Below, in pieces: positions 38,175 to 46,743 of a DNA stretch of 64,000 bases. Numbering within the stretch: position 1 is the first letter of the stretch; every line of letters starts with the position of its first letter. Origin of the DNA: DAITBA01 sp036824005 (GTDB lineage Bacteria > Pseudomonadota > Gammaproteobacteria > Burkholderiales > Rhodocyclaceae); the NCBI GenBank assembly GCA_036824005.1, contig DAITBA010000001.1:1-64000 (forward strand). The letters are read 5' to 3'. Under the pieces are notes generated by a model, which ran no database searches, was not told the DNA's origin, and saw only the letters and a list, made by a program, of their open reading frames with translations. Made by a program: the position numbers and the translations under genes.

Positions 38175-39599
38175 TTATCCCTCATCGCCCTCGGCATCCG
38201 CAGATTTCGCATCATCGAGCCCCAGCTCCTGAATCTTGCGCGTGATCGTGTTGCGCCCGATGCCCAGCCCCTGGGCCGCCTCGATGCGGCGTCCACCCGA
38301 AGCCATCAGGGCACGGCGGATGAGCGTGCGTTCGAACTCGCGCGACAACAACTCATGGACTTCGCCGCGCCGCCCCACCAGCAGCCGGTCCACTTCGATC
38401 GCGAGCGACGCCACCCAGTCCATCTGGGCGTCGCGTGCCGGGTGTTCACGCAGCTCCGCCGGCAGATCCGCAAGGTCGATGCTCTGCCCGGGCGCCATCA
38501 CGGTCAGCCAGTGGCACAGGTTTTCGAGCTGGCGAACATTGCCCGGAAAATCCAAGGTAGCCAGGTAGTTGAGCGTGGCATCGGACAGGCGCTTCGCTTC
38601 CACACCGAGATCCTGGGCGCTCTTGTGCAGGAAGTGCCGCGCCAGCAGCGGAATGTCATCGCGCCGCTCGCGTAGCGGCGGCAGGCGCAGCCGAATAACG
38701 TTCAGGCGATGAAAGAGGTCTTCGCGGAATAGCCCCTGCTTGACCCGCTCCTCCAGATTCTGGTGCGTCGCGGCGATGACCCGCACGTTCGCCTTGATCG
38801 GCTGATGGCCGCCCACGCGGTAGAAGTTGCCGTCGGAGAGCACGCGCAACAGGCGGGTTTGCAGCTCGGGCGGCATGTCGCCAATTTCGTCCAGGAACAA
38901 CGTTCCGCCTTCGGCCTGCTCGAAGCGACCGCGGCGCTGGGCGGCGGCACCGGTGAAGGCGCCGCGCTCGTGGCCGAATAGCTCGGATTCCAGCAGGTCG
39001 CGCGGAATGGCCGCAGTGTTGATGGCGATGAAGGGCGCCTCGCGGCGCGGGCTGTGGCGGTGCAAGGCGAGCGCCACGAGCTCCTTGCCGGTACCCGATT
39101 CGCCGTTGATCAGCACCGTTGCGTGGGACTGGGACAAGCGACCGATGGCGCGAAAGACTTCCTGCATCGACGCCGCCTTGCCCAGGATTTCCGGCGCCAT
39201 GTTGTTCGCTTCCGGCGCACCTTCCTGGTGCATCCCCGCTTCCACGGCTCGGCGCACCAGTCCCAAGGCGTGATCCACGTCGAAGGGTTTCGGCAGGTAC
39301 TCGAAGGCGCCGCCCTGGAACGCAGCCACGGCGCTGTCCAGGTCCGAGTAGGCGGTCATGATGATGACCGGTAGCTGGGGGTAGCGCTCCTTTACCTTCT
39401 GCAGCAGGGACAGGCCCGATTCCCCCGGCATGCGTATGTCGGACACCAGCACTTGGGGCGCGGTGCTGCCCGCATCCAGCGCTGCCAGGGCCTCATTCGC
39501 CGAGCCGAAGCTTCTGAACGGGATCTGTTCCCTGGCAAGTGCCTTCTCGAACACCCAGCGTATCGAGCGATCGTCGTCAACAATCCAGACTGGATTCAT
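38175..39599 (-). CDS. ntrC: nitrogen regulator NtrC
   Basis: Sigma-54 activator of 474 residues. The receiver domain carries phosphoacceptor Asp54 (VSDIRMPG). The AAA domain has Walker A GESGTGKE, the sigma-54 contact loop GAFTGA (after HERGAFTG) and Walker B GGTLFLDEIGDMP. The C-terminal Fis-type helix-turn-helix reads AAQGLGIGRNTITRKIQELG. It should activate the glnA and amt promoters described here. It lies 71 bp after ntrB. Confidence 0.95.
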   Translation of the reverse strand: MNPVWIVDDDRSIRWVFEKALAREQIPFRSFGSANEALAALDAGSTAPQVLVSDIRMPGESGLSLLQKVKERYPQLPVIIMTAYSDLDSAVAAFQGGAFEYLPKPFDVDHALGLVRRAVEAGMHQEGAPEANNMAPEILGKAASMQEVFRAIGRLSQSHATVLINGESGTGKELVALALHRHSPRREAPFIAINTAAIPRDLLESELFGHERGAFTGAAAQRRGRFEQAEGGTLFLDEIGDMPPELQTRLLRVLSDGNFYRVGGHQPIKANVRVIAATHQNLEERVKQGLFREDLFHRLNVIRLRLPPLRERRDDIPLLARHFLHKSAQDLGVEAKRLSDATLNYLATLDFPGNVRQLENLCHWLTVMAPGQSIDLADLPAELREHPARDAQMDWVASLAIEVDRLLVGRRGEVHELLSREFERTLIRRALMASGGRRIEAAQGLGIGRNTITRKIQELGLDDAKSADAEGDEG

Positions 39600-39670
39600 G
39601 GGGTTGCCGTCTTTGCAATATTCATTTTTCTCTGCCTGTCTGCCACCGGTTCAGACGCGTCGCGGCCCCG

Positions 39671-40768
39671 TCACTGCGCCGCCCTGCCCTGTTCCCGATC
39701 ACCGCCGTACGGCAGCAAGATGGTGAAGCAGGTGTACCCCGGACGGCTTTCCGCCTCGATGCTGCCGTGGTGCTGGTGGATGAAGCTCTGCGCCAGCGTC
39801 AGCCCCAGTCCGCTGCCGCCCTCACGACCCGAAACCAGCGGATAGAACATCTTGTCGCGGATCTCCTCGGCGATGCCGGGACCGTTGTCGATCACTTGCA
39901 AGCGCAATGCCAGGCGATAGCGCCTCTTCGCCAGCGTCACCTGGCGGACTGCCCGGGACTTCAGGATGATCTCACCCTTTCCCGTCAGAGCCTGGGCGGC
40001 ATTGCGCACGACATTGAGGATCGCCTGAATTAGCTGCTCCCGGTCGCCGGTCAGCTCCGGCAGGCTTGTGTCATAGTCCTGGCGCACCTGCACTTCGGGG
40101 AATTCCGCCCCGACCAGCCGCATCACGCGCTCGAGAATTTCGTGGATGTTGACGGGCGCTGGCCGCATCAGCCGGTGCGACGTGAGCAGTCGGTTCATCA
40201 GCTCCTGCAAGCGGTCCGCTTCCTTGATGATGACTTGGGTGTATTCGCGCAACTGGGCATTGTTCAGTTCGCGCTCCAGCAGCTGGGCCGAACCGCGGAT
40301 GCCGCCCAGCGGGTTCTTGATCTCGTGGGCGAGATTGCGGATCAGCTCCTGGCTGACCATCTGCTGCTCGATCAGCCGCTCTTCGCGCACGACTCTGAGC
40401 TGCTGGTCGATTGGGCGGAATTCCAGCAGCAGGCGCACACGGCCGACCTCCACAGGCGTCACCGTGCAGTCCAGGTGCAGGACCTGTTGCTCTGCTCGCT
40501 GCACCGACAGGTTCTGGCCGGTGTAGCTCCAGTTGTTGCGCAGCGCATTGTCGAGCGCCCCGGCAAGTCCCGCCGACTCGCCGAGCAGGCGCGACAGGGG
40601 TTGGTGCAGGAATTGCCGCGAGCTGACGGCAAAGAGATTCTCCGCCGCCGGATTGAGGTACTCGATGGCCAGCGCGCTATCTACGAGAACGACCGCTGAC
40701 GAAAGCAGGTCGAGGCCCGCGAATGCCGAACCGCCAGACAGGGAAACCGCCGGAGACTTGGATGCCAT
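39671..40768 (-). CDS. ntrB: nitrogen regulation sensor histidine kinase NtrB
   Basis: Cytoplasmic kinase of 365 residues that phosphorylates NtrC when PII is uridylylated. A PAS domain occupies about 15-125. The phosphoacceptor is His148 in NLAHEIKNPLGG. The ATPase domain has QAILNVVRNAAQAL, DNGPGI and GSGLGLTLAQSF. It is the usual partner of the following ntrC. Confidence 0.95.
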   Translation of the reverse strand: MASKSPAVSLSGGSAFAGLDLLSSAVVLVDSALAIEYLNPAAENLFAVSSRQFLHQPLSRLLGESAGLAGALDNALRNNWSYTGQNLSVQRAEQQVLHLDCTVTPVEVGRVRLLLEFRPIDQQLRVVREERLIEQQMVSQELIRNLAHEIKNPLGGIRGSAQLLERELNNAQLREYTQVIIKEADRLQELMNRLLTSHRLMRPAPVNIHEILERVMRLVGAEFPEVQVRQDYDTSLPELTGDREQLIQAILNVVRNAAQALTGKGEIILKSRAVRQVTLAKRRYRLALRLQVIDNGPGIAEEIRDKMFYPLVSGREGGSGLGLTLAQSFIHQHHGSIEAESRPGYTCFTILLPYGGDREQGRAAQ

Positions 40769-40820
40769 CTTGGCAAGGCAGCAAGAAGCGCGCCAGTCGC
40801 TTCCGCCGTCGCCGCTGCGC

Positions 40821-41306
40821 TTACCGCAGATTGGTGAGTTCCTTCTTCAGCGCCTCGACGTTGCGCTCGTGCAGGGCAACTTTGTCCTTGTAGGGCTGGA
40901 GGCGGTCGAGCACTTTCTGGTAGTTGCGCTCGTCGCCGAAGCGCACGGCTTCCTGCTCGGCCAGTTCCTTTTTCGCCTGATCGAGGCTTTTCTCCTCGTT
41001 GGACAGTTCCTGCTCGAGGATCTTGCGGCGATCGCTGTCGCGTTTGCGCTGCGTGTCGCCATCGACCTTGGGAAAACCCGGCAGTGTCGGCGTTGCCGCT
41101 GCAGGCTTGGCAGACGGCGATGACTTGGGCCCCGGGATGGTCGATATCGGGTCCAGATTCATCTTCTGGCAGCCGCGCGTCTCCACGTTCGAATAGGTCA
41201 CGCGCCCGGCATCGTCCACGCACTTGTAGATGTCAGCGTACGCCGGCACGGCCGGCAGCGTGCCCAGAAGCAGAATTGCACCTGACAGTTTGATTTTTTG
41301 CATCAT
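40821..41306 (-). CDS. periplasmic DUF4124-domain protein
   Basis: Exported protein of 161 residues with a signal peptide ending PAYA. The DUF4124 module IYKCVDDAGRVTYSN is at about 26-40, with two cysteines likely to pair. The C-terminal half is a charged coiled coil (QELSNEEKSLDQAKKELAEQE). Role unknown. It precedes ntrB by 52 bp, an arrangement seen in other betaproteobacteria. Confidence 0.85.
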   Translation of the reverse strand: MMQKIKLSGAILLLGTLPAVPAYADIYKCVDDAGRVTYSNVETRGCQKMNLDPISTIPGPKSSPSAKPAAATPTLPGFPKVDGDTQRKRDSDRRKILEQELSNEEKSLDQAKKELAEQEAVRFGDERNYQKVLDRLQPYKDKVALHERNVEALKKELTNLR

Positions 41307-41385
41307 GCGATTGGACCCATCGGCACGAGTCGAAGTTTATGCAATGCCTATTTTGTTTTCAAATGGGGGCGCTTTCCCAAACAAA

Positions 41386-41410
41386 AAGGACGGGATGCAT
41401 CCCCGTCCTT
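41386..41410 (-). terminator. terminator after glnA
   Basis: A 9-bp stem AAGGACGGG with a 7-nt loop and CCCGTCCTT is followed on the minus strand by TTTGTTT. It lies 60 bp beyond the glnA stop and separates glnA from the DUF4124–ntrBC genes. Confidence 0.8.
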
Positions 41411-41469
41411 CCTTAACGGCCGGAATCCGGCAAAGCTTACGGGTGCTCGCGCACCCGCGGCCGCCGCGA

Positions 41470-42879
41470 CTACAGGCTGTAATACATCTCGTACTCCACC
41501 GGATGGGTGGTCATGCGGAAGCGTGTCACTTCCTCCATCTTCAGCTCAATGTAGGCGTCGATCATGTCGCTGCTGAAGACGCCGCCGCGCGTCAGGAACT
41601 CGCGATCCTTGTCGAGGCAGTCCAGCGCTTCGTCGAGCGATGCGCACGGGTGCGGCACCTTGGCGGCTTCCTCCGGCGGCAGATCGTAGAGGTTTTTGTC
41701 CATGGGGTCGCCGGGGTGGAGCTTGTTCATCACACCGTCCAGACCGGCCATCATCATGGCGGCGAAGGCCAAGTACGGGTTGGCGGTGGGATCCGGGAAG
41801 CGCACTTCGATGCGGCGTGCTTTCGGGCTGCTGACGAAGGGGATGCGCACGGCCGCCGAGCGGTTGCGGGCCGAATACGCCAGATTGATCGGCGCCTCGA
41901 AGCCCGGGACGAGGCGCTTGTACGAATTGGTTCCCGGATTGGTAATGGCGTTCAGCGCCTTGGCATGCTTGATGATGCCACCGATGTAATACAGCGCGAA
42001 TTCAGACAGGCCGGCGTAGCCATTACCGGCAAACAAGTTCTGGCCATCCTTCCAGATGGACTGGTGGCAGTGCATGCCGGAGCCGTTGTCGCCAACGATG
42101 GGCTTGGGCATGAAGGTGGCCGTTTTGCCATAGCTGTGGGCGACGTTGTGCACGGCATACTTCAGACGCTGCAGCCAGTCGGCACGCTGCACGAGCGGTG
42201 CGAACTTGGTGCCGATCTCGCACTGGCCCGCGGTCGCCACTTCGTGGTGGTGCACTTCGACTTCCACGCCCATCTGCTCCAATGCCAGGCAAATCGCGGA
42301 ACGGATGTCCTGCAACGAATCGACCGGGGGAACCGGGAAGTAACCGCCTTTGACGCTCGGCCGGTGACCGATGTTGCCGCCCTCGAATTTCTCGCCCGAG
42401 GCCCAGGCCGCTTCCTCGGAAAACACCTTGCAGTAGGACCCGGACATGTCCACCGACCATTCGACGGAGTCGAAAATGAAGAACTCGGGCTCGGGGCCGA
42501 AGTAGCAGGTGTCGCCGACGCCGGAGGACTTCAGGTAGGCCTCGGCACGCTTGGCGATGGAACGCGGATCACGGTCGTAGCCCTTGCCGTCGGCCGGCTC
42601 GATGACGTCGCAGGAGAGCACGAGCGTCGTCTCGTCCATGAAGGGATCGACGAAGGCCGAGGCGGGATCGGGCATGAGCAGCATGTCCGAGGCCTGGATG
42701 CCTTTCCAGCCGGCAATGGACGAGCCATCGAACGCATGCCCCGATTCAAACTTATCGGCCTCGAATGCCTTGCTTGGAACGCTGACATGCTGCTCCTTGC
42801 CGCGGGTATCGGTGAAACGAAGATCAACGAACTTGATCTCCTTGTCTTTGATGAGTTTGAGTACGTCTTGAGCGGACAT
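41470..42879 (-). CDS. glnA: glutamine synthetase type I
   Basis: GSI of 469 residues that makes glutamine from glutamate, ammonia and ATP; it works as a dodecamer. Motifs: GHAFDGSSIAGW, GPEPEFFIFD, KPIVGDNGSGMHCHQS and the adenylylation site Tyr398 in NLYDLPPEE, so it should be controlled by GlnE. TAGGAGAC precedes the ATG. A sigma-54 promoter and an NtrC box lie upstream, and a terminator downstream. Confidence 0.97.
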   Translation of the reverse strand: MSAQDVLKLIKDKEIKFVDLRFTDTRGKEQHVSVPSKAFEADKFESGHAFDGSSIAGWKGIQASDMLLMPDPASAFVDPFMDETTLVLSCDVIEPADGKGYDRDPRSIAKRAEAYLKSSGVGDTCYFGPEPEFFIFDSVEWSVDMSGSYCKVFSEEAAWASGEKFEGGNIGHRPSVKGGYFPVPPVDSLQDIRSAICLALEQMGVEVEVHHHEVATAGQCEIGTKFAPLVQRADWLQRLKYAVHNVAHSYGKTATFMPKPIVGDNGSGMHCHQSIWKDGQNLFAGNGYAGLSEFALYYIGGIIKHAKALNAITNPGTNSYKRLVPGFEAPINLAYSARNRSAAVRIPFVSSPKARRIEVRFPDPTANPYLAFAAMMMAGLDGVMNKLHPGDPMDKNLYDLPPEEAAKVPHPCASLDEALDCLDKDREFLTRGGVFSSDMIDAYIELKMEEVTRFRMTTHPVEYEMYYSL

Positions 42880-42953
42880 GATGTCTCCTAGCGAATTGGC
42901 GCAACGAAGGTCAGCAAAATGCGGAAAGGCGATGAATTACGTGCGTGCTGCTT

Positions 42954-42969
42954 AGCAGTTTCCGTGCCA
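42954..42969 (-). promoter_or_regulatory. sigma-54 promoter of glnA
   Basis: The minus strand reads TGGCACG-GAAA-CTGCT, matching the consensus TGGCACG-N4-TTGCW at all but one core base, with the -24/-12 spacing intact. The predicted leader is about 60 nt. Confidence 0.78.
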
Positions 42970-43032
42970 TGAGGCGCTCACCGATTGTGCATTGTGCCAC
43001 AAGGCAACGCGAGAACGGAGAAAAGCCGGCGC

Positions 43033-43047
43033 GCACCAACATGGTGC
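43033..43047. promoter_or_regulatory. NtrC binding site upstream of glnA
   Basis: GCACC-AACAT-GGTGC is a perfect dyad matching the NtrC box, about 95 bp upstream of the predicted start. A weaker partial match (GCCCC-N6-GGTGC) lies at 43062-43077, about 30 bp further, overlapping the end of the cation-exporter gene. Confidence 0.72.
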
Positions 43048-43065
43048 AAGTTGCCGCAAGTGCCC

Positions 43066-44247
43066 CTACTTTGGTGCAATCCGGCAGTTGATCGAGATCG
43101 CACTGAATGCCGAGTCCGTAGGTAGCCGTGCGGCGATACGCTGCTCCAGACGCGCGATGTTCGCCGGCTCCAGGCAGTAGTCCTGGGGTAGAAAAATTTC
43201 CGCCTCGACCCGGTTGCCGAGATAGTGGAAGACCGCCTTCTCCACTTGCGGCACATCCTCGCCCAACAGACCACGCAAATGGCCCAGCAGCGCGGCGCGA
43301 TCCGGGAGGTTGGCAACACGCGTCTCCTGCATCCTGTCGTCTTCTGCATCCACGTGCACCAGCACGTCCAGCACCTCGGGATAGGATCCCACGACCCGGC
43401 CGCGTGCCGCCTCGGCGATGCGATGGCCCTCCGACACGCTGATGCGCGGATCGACACGGACGTGGGCATCGACCAGCGCGCGGTGCGCCATGCGGCGGGT
43501 GCGCAGTTCGTGCAGGTCGATCACGCCCGGCGTGCCGAGCAGTGTTGCCCGGATGTGCTCGACCTTCTCCGCCGAGAGGCTGGTGTCCACCAGCTCCTGC
43601 ATCGCCTCGTAGGCGAACTTGAATCCCATGCGAATGATCATGAAGGCGACCAGCGCCGCCGCCAGCGGATCGAGGAAACGGTAGCCTGCCAGCGACGCCC
43701 CGATCCCCACGGCAACGACCAACGACGAGGCAGCGTCGGAACGTGCGTGCCAGGCATTGGCAATGAGCATCGGCGACCGGGTGCGCTCGGCAATGCGCAG
43801 GATGTAGCGAAACAACAGCTCCTTCGCCGCCAGCGTGACCAGTGCCATCCATAGCGCCATCTCCCCGATCGGCGGCAGCGCGTCGACGTTGCGGATGCGG
43901 TCGGCCGCCGAGAGCAGGATGCCAACCCCGACCACCATCAAACCGCTGCCGAGGATGAGCGAGGCCGCCGTTTCGATTCTCCGGTGGCCGTAGGGATGGG
44001 CGCTGTCGGCGGGATGACTGCTCTGACGGCTGGCCCATAGGACAAGGAAATCGGCGAGCAGGTCGGACAGGGTGTGTATTGCGTCGGCGATCAGGCTCTG
44101 GGCGTGTGCCGCGATGCCGACGATGATCTGCGCCACCGTCAGCACCAGATTTACCGCCACGCTCACGCGCCCGGAGCGACGCAGCTCGCGGTAACGCCCG
44201 GCATCGTCCGGCGCGCCCGATGCGCGCACCTGTTCTTCGCCAAGCAT
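43066..44247 (-). CDS. cation diffusion facilitator (CDF) family exporter
   Basis: Membrane metal exporter of 393 residues with six helices in residues 25-215. The metal-site motifs DAIHTLSDLLAD in helix 2 and HARSDAAS in helix 5 are present, as in zinc/iron CDF proteins. A cytoplasmic ferredoxin-like domain follows to about 300. A further stretch of roughly 90 residues (LLGEDVPQVEKAVFHYLGNRVEAEIF) makes it longer than the usual 300 residues. The ATG at 44247 starts the family region. Metal not predictable. Confidence 0.87.
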   Translation of the reverse strand: MLGEEQVRASGAPDDAGRYRELRRSGRVSVAVNLVLTVAQIIVGIAAHAQSLIADAIHTLSDLLADFLVLWASRQSSHPADSAHPYGHRRIETAASLILGSGLMVVGVGILLSAADRIRNVDALPPIGEMALWMALVTLAAKELLFRYILRIAERTRSPMLIANAWHARSDAASSLVVAVGIGASLAGYRFLDPLAAALVAFMIIRMGFKFAYEAMQELVDTSLSAEKVEHIRATLLGTPGVIDLHELRTRRMAHRALVDAHVRVDPRISVSEGHRIAEAARGRVVGSYPEVLDVLVHVDAEDDRMQETRVANLPDRAALLGHLRGLLGEDVPQVEKAVFHYLGNRVEAEIFLPQDYCLEPANIARLEQRIAARLPTDSAFSAISINCRIAPK

Positions 44248-44310
44248 GGGAAGCCGAGAAGGAAGTGCCTTATACTTTGAGGCCGGCCATTCTATGCCTT
44301 TTGCCACTTC

Positions 44311-44763
44311 ATGGGAAAACTGAGCGACATCCTGACATTGGCGCAACAGCGCGCGCGGGAGCTGAATCTGCCCTACGAAGGGGCACTGACACCCCGCGAG
44401 GCGTTCGAGCTCTGGCAGGCCGCGCCCGGTGCCAAACTTGTCGATTGCCGGACTCGCGCCGAATGGGACTGGGTCGGACGCATACCCGGCGCCATCGAGA
44501 TCGAATGGCAAAGCTATCCCGGCAACCAGCGCAACGCCAGTTTCCTGACTCAGCTTCGTCACCAGATCGATCCCGAGTCGCTCATCATGTTTATCTGCCG
44601 CAGCGGGCATCGCTCCCATCACGCCGCGGCGGCGGCAACCGAAGCCGGTTTCCCGGATTGCTACAACGTCCTCGAGGGGTTTGAAGGCGACAAGGACGTG
44701 CACGGCCAGCGCAACCGGGTCGGCGGGTGGCGCGTGGCCGGATTGCCCTGGACGCAGAGTTGA
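44311..44763 (+). CDS. rhodanese-like sulfurtransferase
   Basis: Single-domain rhodanese of 150 residues. The catalytic Cys96 lies in the loop CRSGHRS, and KLVDCRTRAEWDWVGRIPGA is the N-terminal signature. The insertion WQSYPGNQRNASF and the end EGDKDVHGQRNRVGGWRVAGLPW are typical of a betaproteobacterial group. Cytoplasmic, no signal peptide. It could pass sulfur for the iron–sulfur enzyme NadA downstream, but that is a guess from position. Confidence 0.87.
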   Translation: MGKLSDILTLAQQRARELNLPYEGALTPREAFELWQAAPGAKLVDCRTRAEWDWVGRIPGAIEIEWQSYPGNQRNASFLTQLRHQIDPESLIMFICRSGHRSHHAAAAATEAGFPDCYNVLEGFEGDKDVHGQRNRVGGWRVAGLPWTQS

Positions 44764-44856
44764 ATCAATCCACATCGGCGCCAACTTCGTTGTCAGCGCC
44801 CGGCGCGACTTGCCGTTAATGGGCTCGTTTCCCACCGCCGATTGACAGGAGAGCAC

Positions 44857-45960
44857 ATGACCCAGGTGGCCACGATCAACTTCGACCGTTTCAACACCCT
44901 GCGTGACGAGGAAGCGCAAGAGCGCATCGCCGCCGCACGCGCCCGGCTCGGCCAGCGCGCGGTCATCCTCTGCCACCACTACCAGCGCGCCGACGTATAT
45001 CGTCATGCCGACCTCACCGGCGACTCCCTCAAGCTGTCGCGGCTCGCCTCCCAGACCGACGCGCGGTACATCGTCTTCTGCGGCGTGCATTTCATGGCCG
45101 AGGTCGCGGACATGCTGTCCAAGCCGGGGCAGATCTCCATCCTTCCCGACCTGGCAGCCGGATGTTCGATGGCGGACATGGCGAACCTGGCCAAGGTTGA
45201 GCGCTGCTGGCGCGAGTTGGGCGAGGTTGTGGGCAATCCCGACGGCACCCATACGCCGGTGACCTACATCAACTCCTCGGCGGATCTGAAGGCCTTTTGC
45301 GGCGAGCACGGCGGCATCGTATGCACTTCGAGCAACGCCACGCGGATTCTCGAATGGTCATTCGGCCAGCGGCAGAAGGTGCTGTTCTTTCCCGACCAGC
45401 ACCTGGGCCGCTGGAGCGGGTACAAGATGGGCATTCCGCTCGACGAGATGCTGGTCTGGGATCCGGACCTGGAAATGGGCGGACTGACGCCCGAGCAGAT
45501 CCGCCGGGCAAAGATCCTCCTGTGGAAGGGACACTGCTCCGTGCACCAGATGTTTCAGCCGGCGCACGTCCTGCGCTTCCGCAACCAGTATCCGGACGGC
45601 ATCGTGATCGCGCACCCCGAGTGCAGTTTCGAGGTGTGCAAGCAGTCCGACTACGTCGGCTCGACGGAGTACATTATCAAGGTTGTCAAGGCGGCGCCGG
45701 CCGGCACACGCTGGCTCGTCGGCACCGAGCTCAACCTCGTCAATCGCCTGGCAGACGAAGTCAAGCCCGAAGGCAAAACCGTCCAGTTCATGGCACCGAC
45801 GGTATGCATGTGCTCGACCATGGCACGCATCGATCCGCAACATCTCGCCTGGTGTCTGGAGAATCTGGCGGAGGACAACGTCGTCAATCGCATCGAGGTC
45901 CCCGCCCATGAGGCGGAGTTGGCCCGGCTCGCCCTGCACCGAATGCTGGAGGTCTCCTGA
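44857..45960 (+). CDS. nadA: quinolinate synthase
   Basis: [4Fe-4S] enzyme of 367 residues that condenses iminoaspartate with dihydroxyacetone phosphate in NAD synthesis. Motifs: LCHHYQRADVY, the first cluster cysteine in VFCGVHFMAE, the second in AHPECSFEV, and the third in PTVCMCSTM. The ATG at 44857 is preceded by AGGAGAG. Its stop overlaps the likely start of the next gene. nadB and nadC are not in the window. Confidence 0.95.
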   Translation: MTQVATINFDRFNTLRDEEAQERIAAARARLGQRAVILCHHYQRADVYRHADLTGDSLKLSRLASQTDARYIVFCGVHFMAEVADMLSKPGQISILPDLAAGCSMADMANLAKVERCWRELGEVVGNPDGTHTPVTYINSSADLKAFCGEHGGIVCTSSNATRILEWSFGQRQKVLFFPDQHLGRWSGYKMGIPLDEMLVWDPDLEMGGLTPEQIRRAKILLWKGHCSVHQMFQPAHVLRFRNQYPDGIVIAHPECSFEVCKQSDYVGSTEYIIKVVKAAPAGTRWLVGTELNLVNRLADEVKPEGKTVQFMAPTVCMCSTMARIDPQHLAWCLENLAEDNVVNRIEVPAHEAELARLALHRMLEVS

Positions 45961-46733
45961 TCGCCACCTCTCCGCTCGCCCCGCAGCGGCTGCATATCGC
46001 CACCTACAACATCCACAAGGGCTTCTCGCAGTTCAACCGGCGGATGGTGGTCCACGAGCTGCGCGAGCGGCTGCGCAACCTGAATCCCGACATTGCGTTC
46101 CTCCAGGAGGTGCAAGGGCTGCACCTAGGCCATTCCGAGCGACTGGGCAATTGGCCGGCGATGCCGCAGCATGAGTTCCTCGCCCAAAACGTCTGGCACG
46201 ATACGGCCTACTGCGGCAATGCCGTCTATGACCACGGGCACCACGGTAACGCCATTCTCAGCCGCTATCCGATTCTGTCCTCGCACCACCAGGATGTCTC
46301 CGACCATCGCCTGGAGCAGCGCGGGCTGCTCCACTGCGTGATCTCCCTGCCCTTCTGGAAAGAGCCGTTGCACTGCGTGTGCGTGCATCTCGGACTGATC
46401 GCCCGCAGCCGCCGGCGCCAGATGGACGCCATTGCCGCGCGCATGGAGCGCCTGGCCGCCGACGATTTGCCGCTGATCATCGCCGGCGACTTCAATGACT
46501 GGCGCAACCACGCCGACGATCTGCTCGCCGACCGTCTCGGCATGACGGAGGTGTTCGGGGCGGCCGGCGGCGGCCGGCCCGCGCGCAGCTTTCCCAGCAC
46601 GCTCCCGATGTTCCGCCTCGACCGGATCTACGTGCGGGGCTTCGCCGTGGAGCGGGCCGACGTGCATCACGGACCGCCGTGGTCGAAGATCTCCGATCAC
46701 GCTGTGCTCTCCGCCCATCTCCTAGCCGAGTAA
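45957..46733 (+). CDS. endonuclease/exonuclease/phosphatase-family protein (YbhP-like)
   Basis: EEP-fold phosphodiesterase of 258 residues. Core motifs: LHIATYNIHKG, FLQEVQG (metal Glu), HGNAILSRYP, AGDFNDWRNH and SDHAVLSA. The fold begins upstream of the first in-frame ATG (46044), and no ATG, GTG or TTG exists between it and the nadA stop. GGAGG at 45948-45952 points to the CTG at 45957, overlapping the nadA stop as CTGA, or the ATC at 45960. In E. coli ybhP also precedes clsB. The substrate is unknown, possibly a phospholipid or nucleic-acid phosphodiester. Confidence 0.85.
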   Translation: MIATSPLAPQRLHIATYNIHKGFSQFNRRMVVHELRERLRNLNPDIAFLQEVQGLHLGHSERLGNWPAMPQHEFLAQNVWHDTAYCGNAVYDHGHHGNAILSRYPILSSHHQDVSDHRLEQRGLLHCVISLPFWKEPLHCVCVHLGLIARSRRRQMDAIAARMERLAADDLPLIIAGDFNDWRNHADDLLADRLGMTEVFGAAGGGRPARSFPSTLPMFRLDRIYVRGFAVERADVHHGPPWSKISDHAVLSAHLLAE

Positions 46734-46743
46734 CGACTCCGAC

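Noticed and set aside
37479..38675. Long plus-strand frame opposite birA and ntrC
   Set aside because: It is an antisense shadow of two well-identified genes in high-GC DNA.
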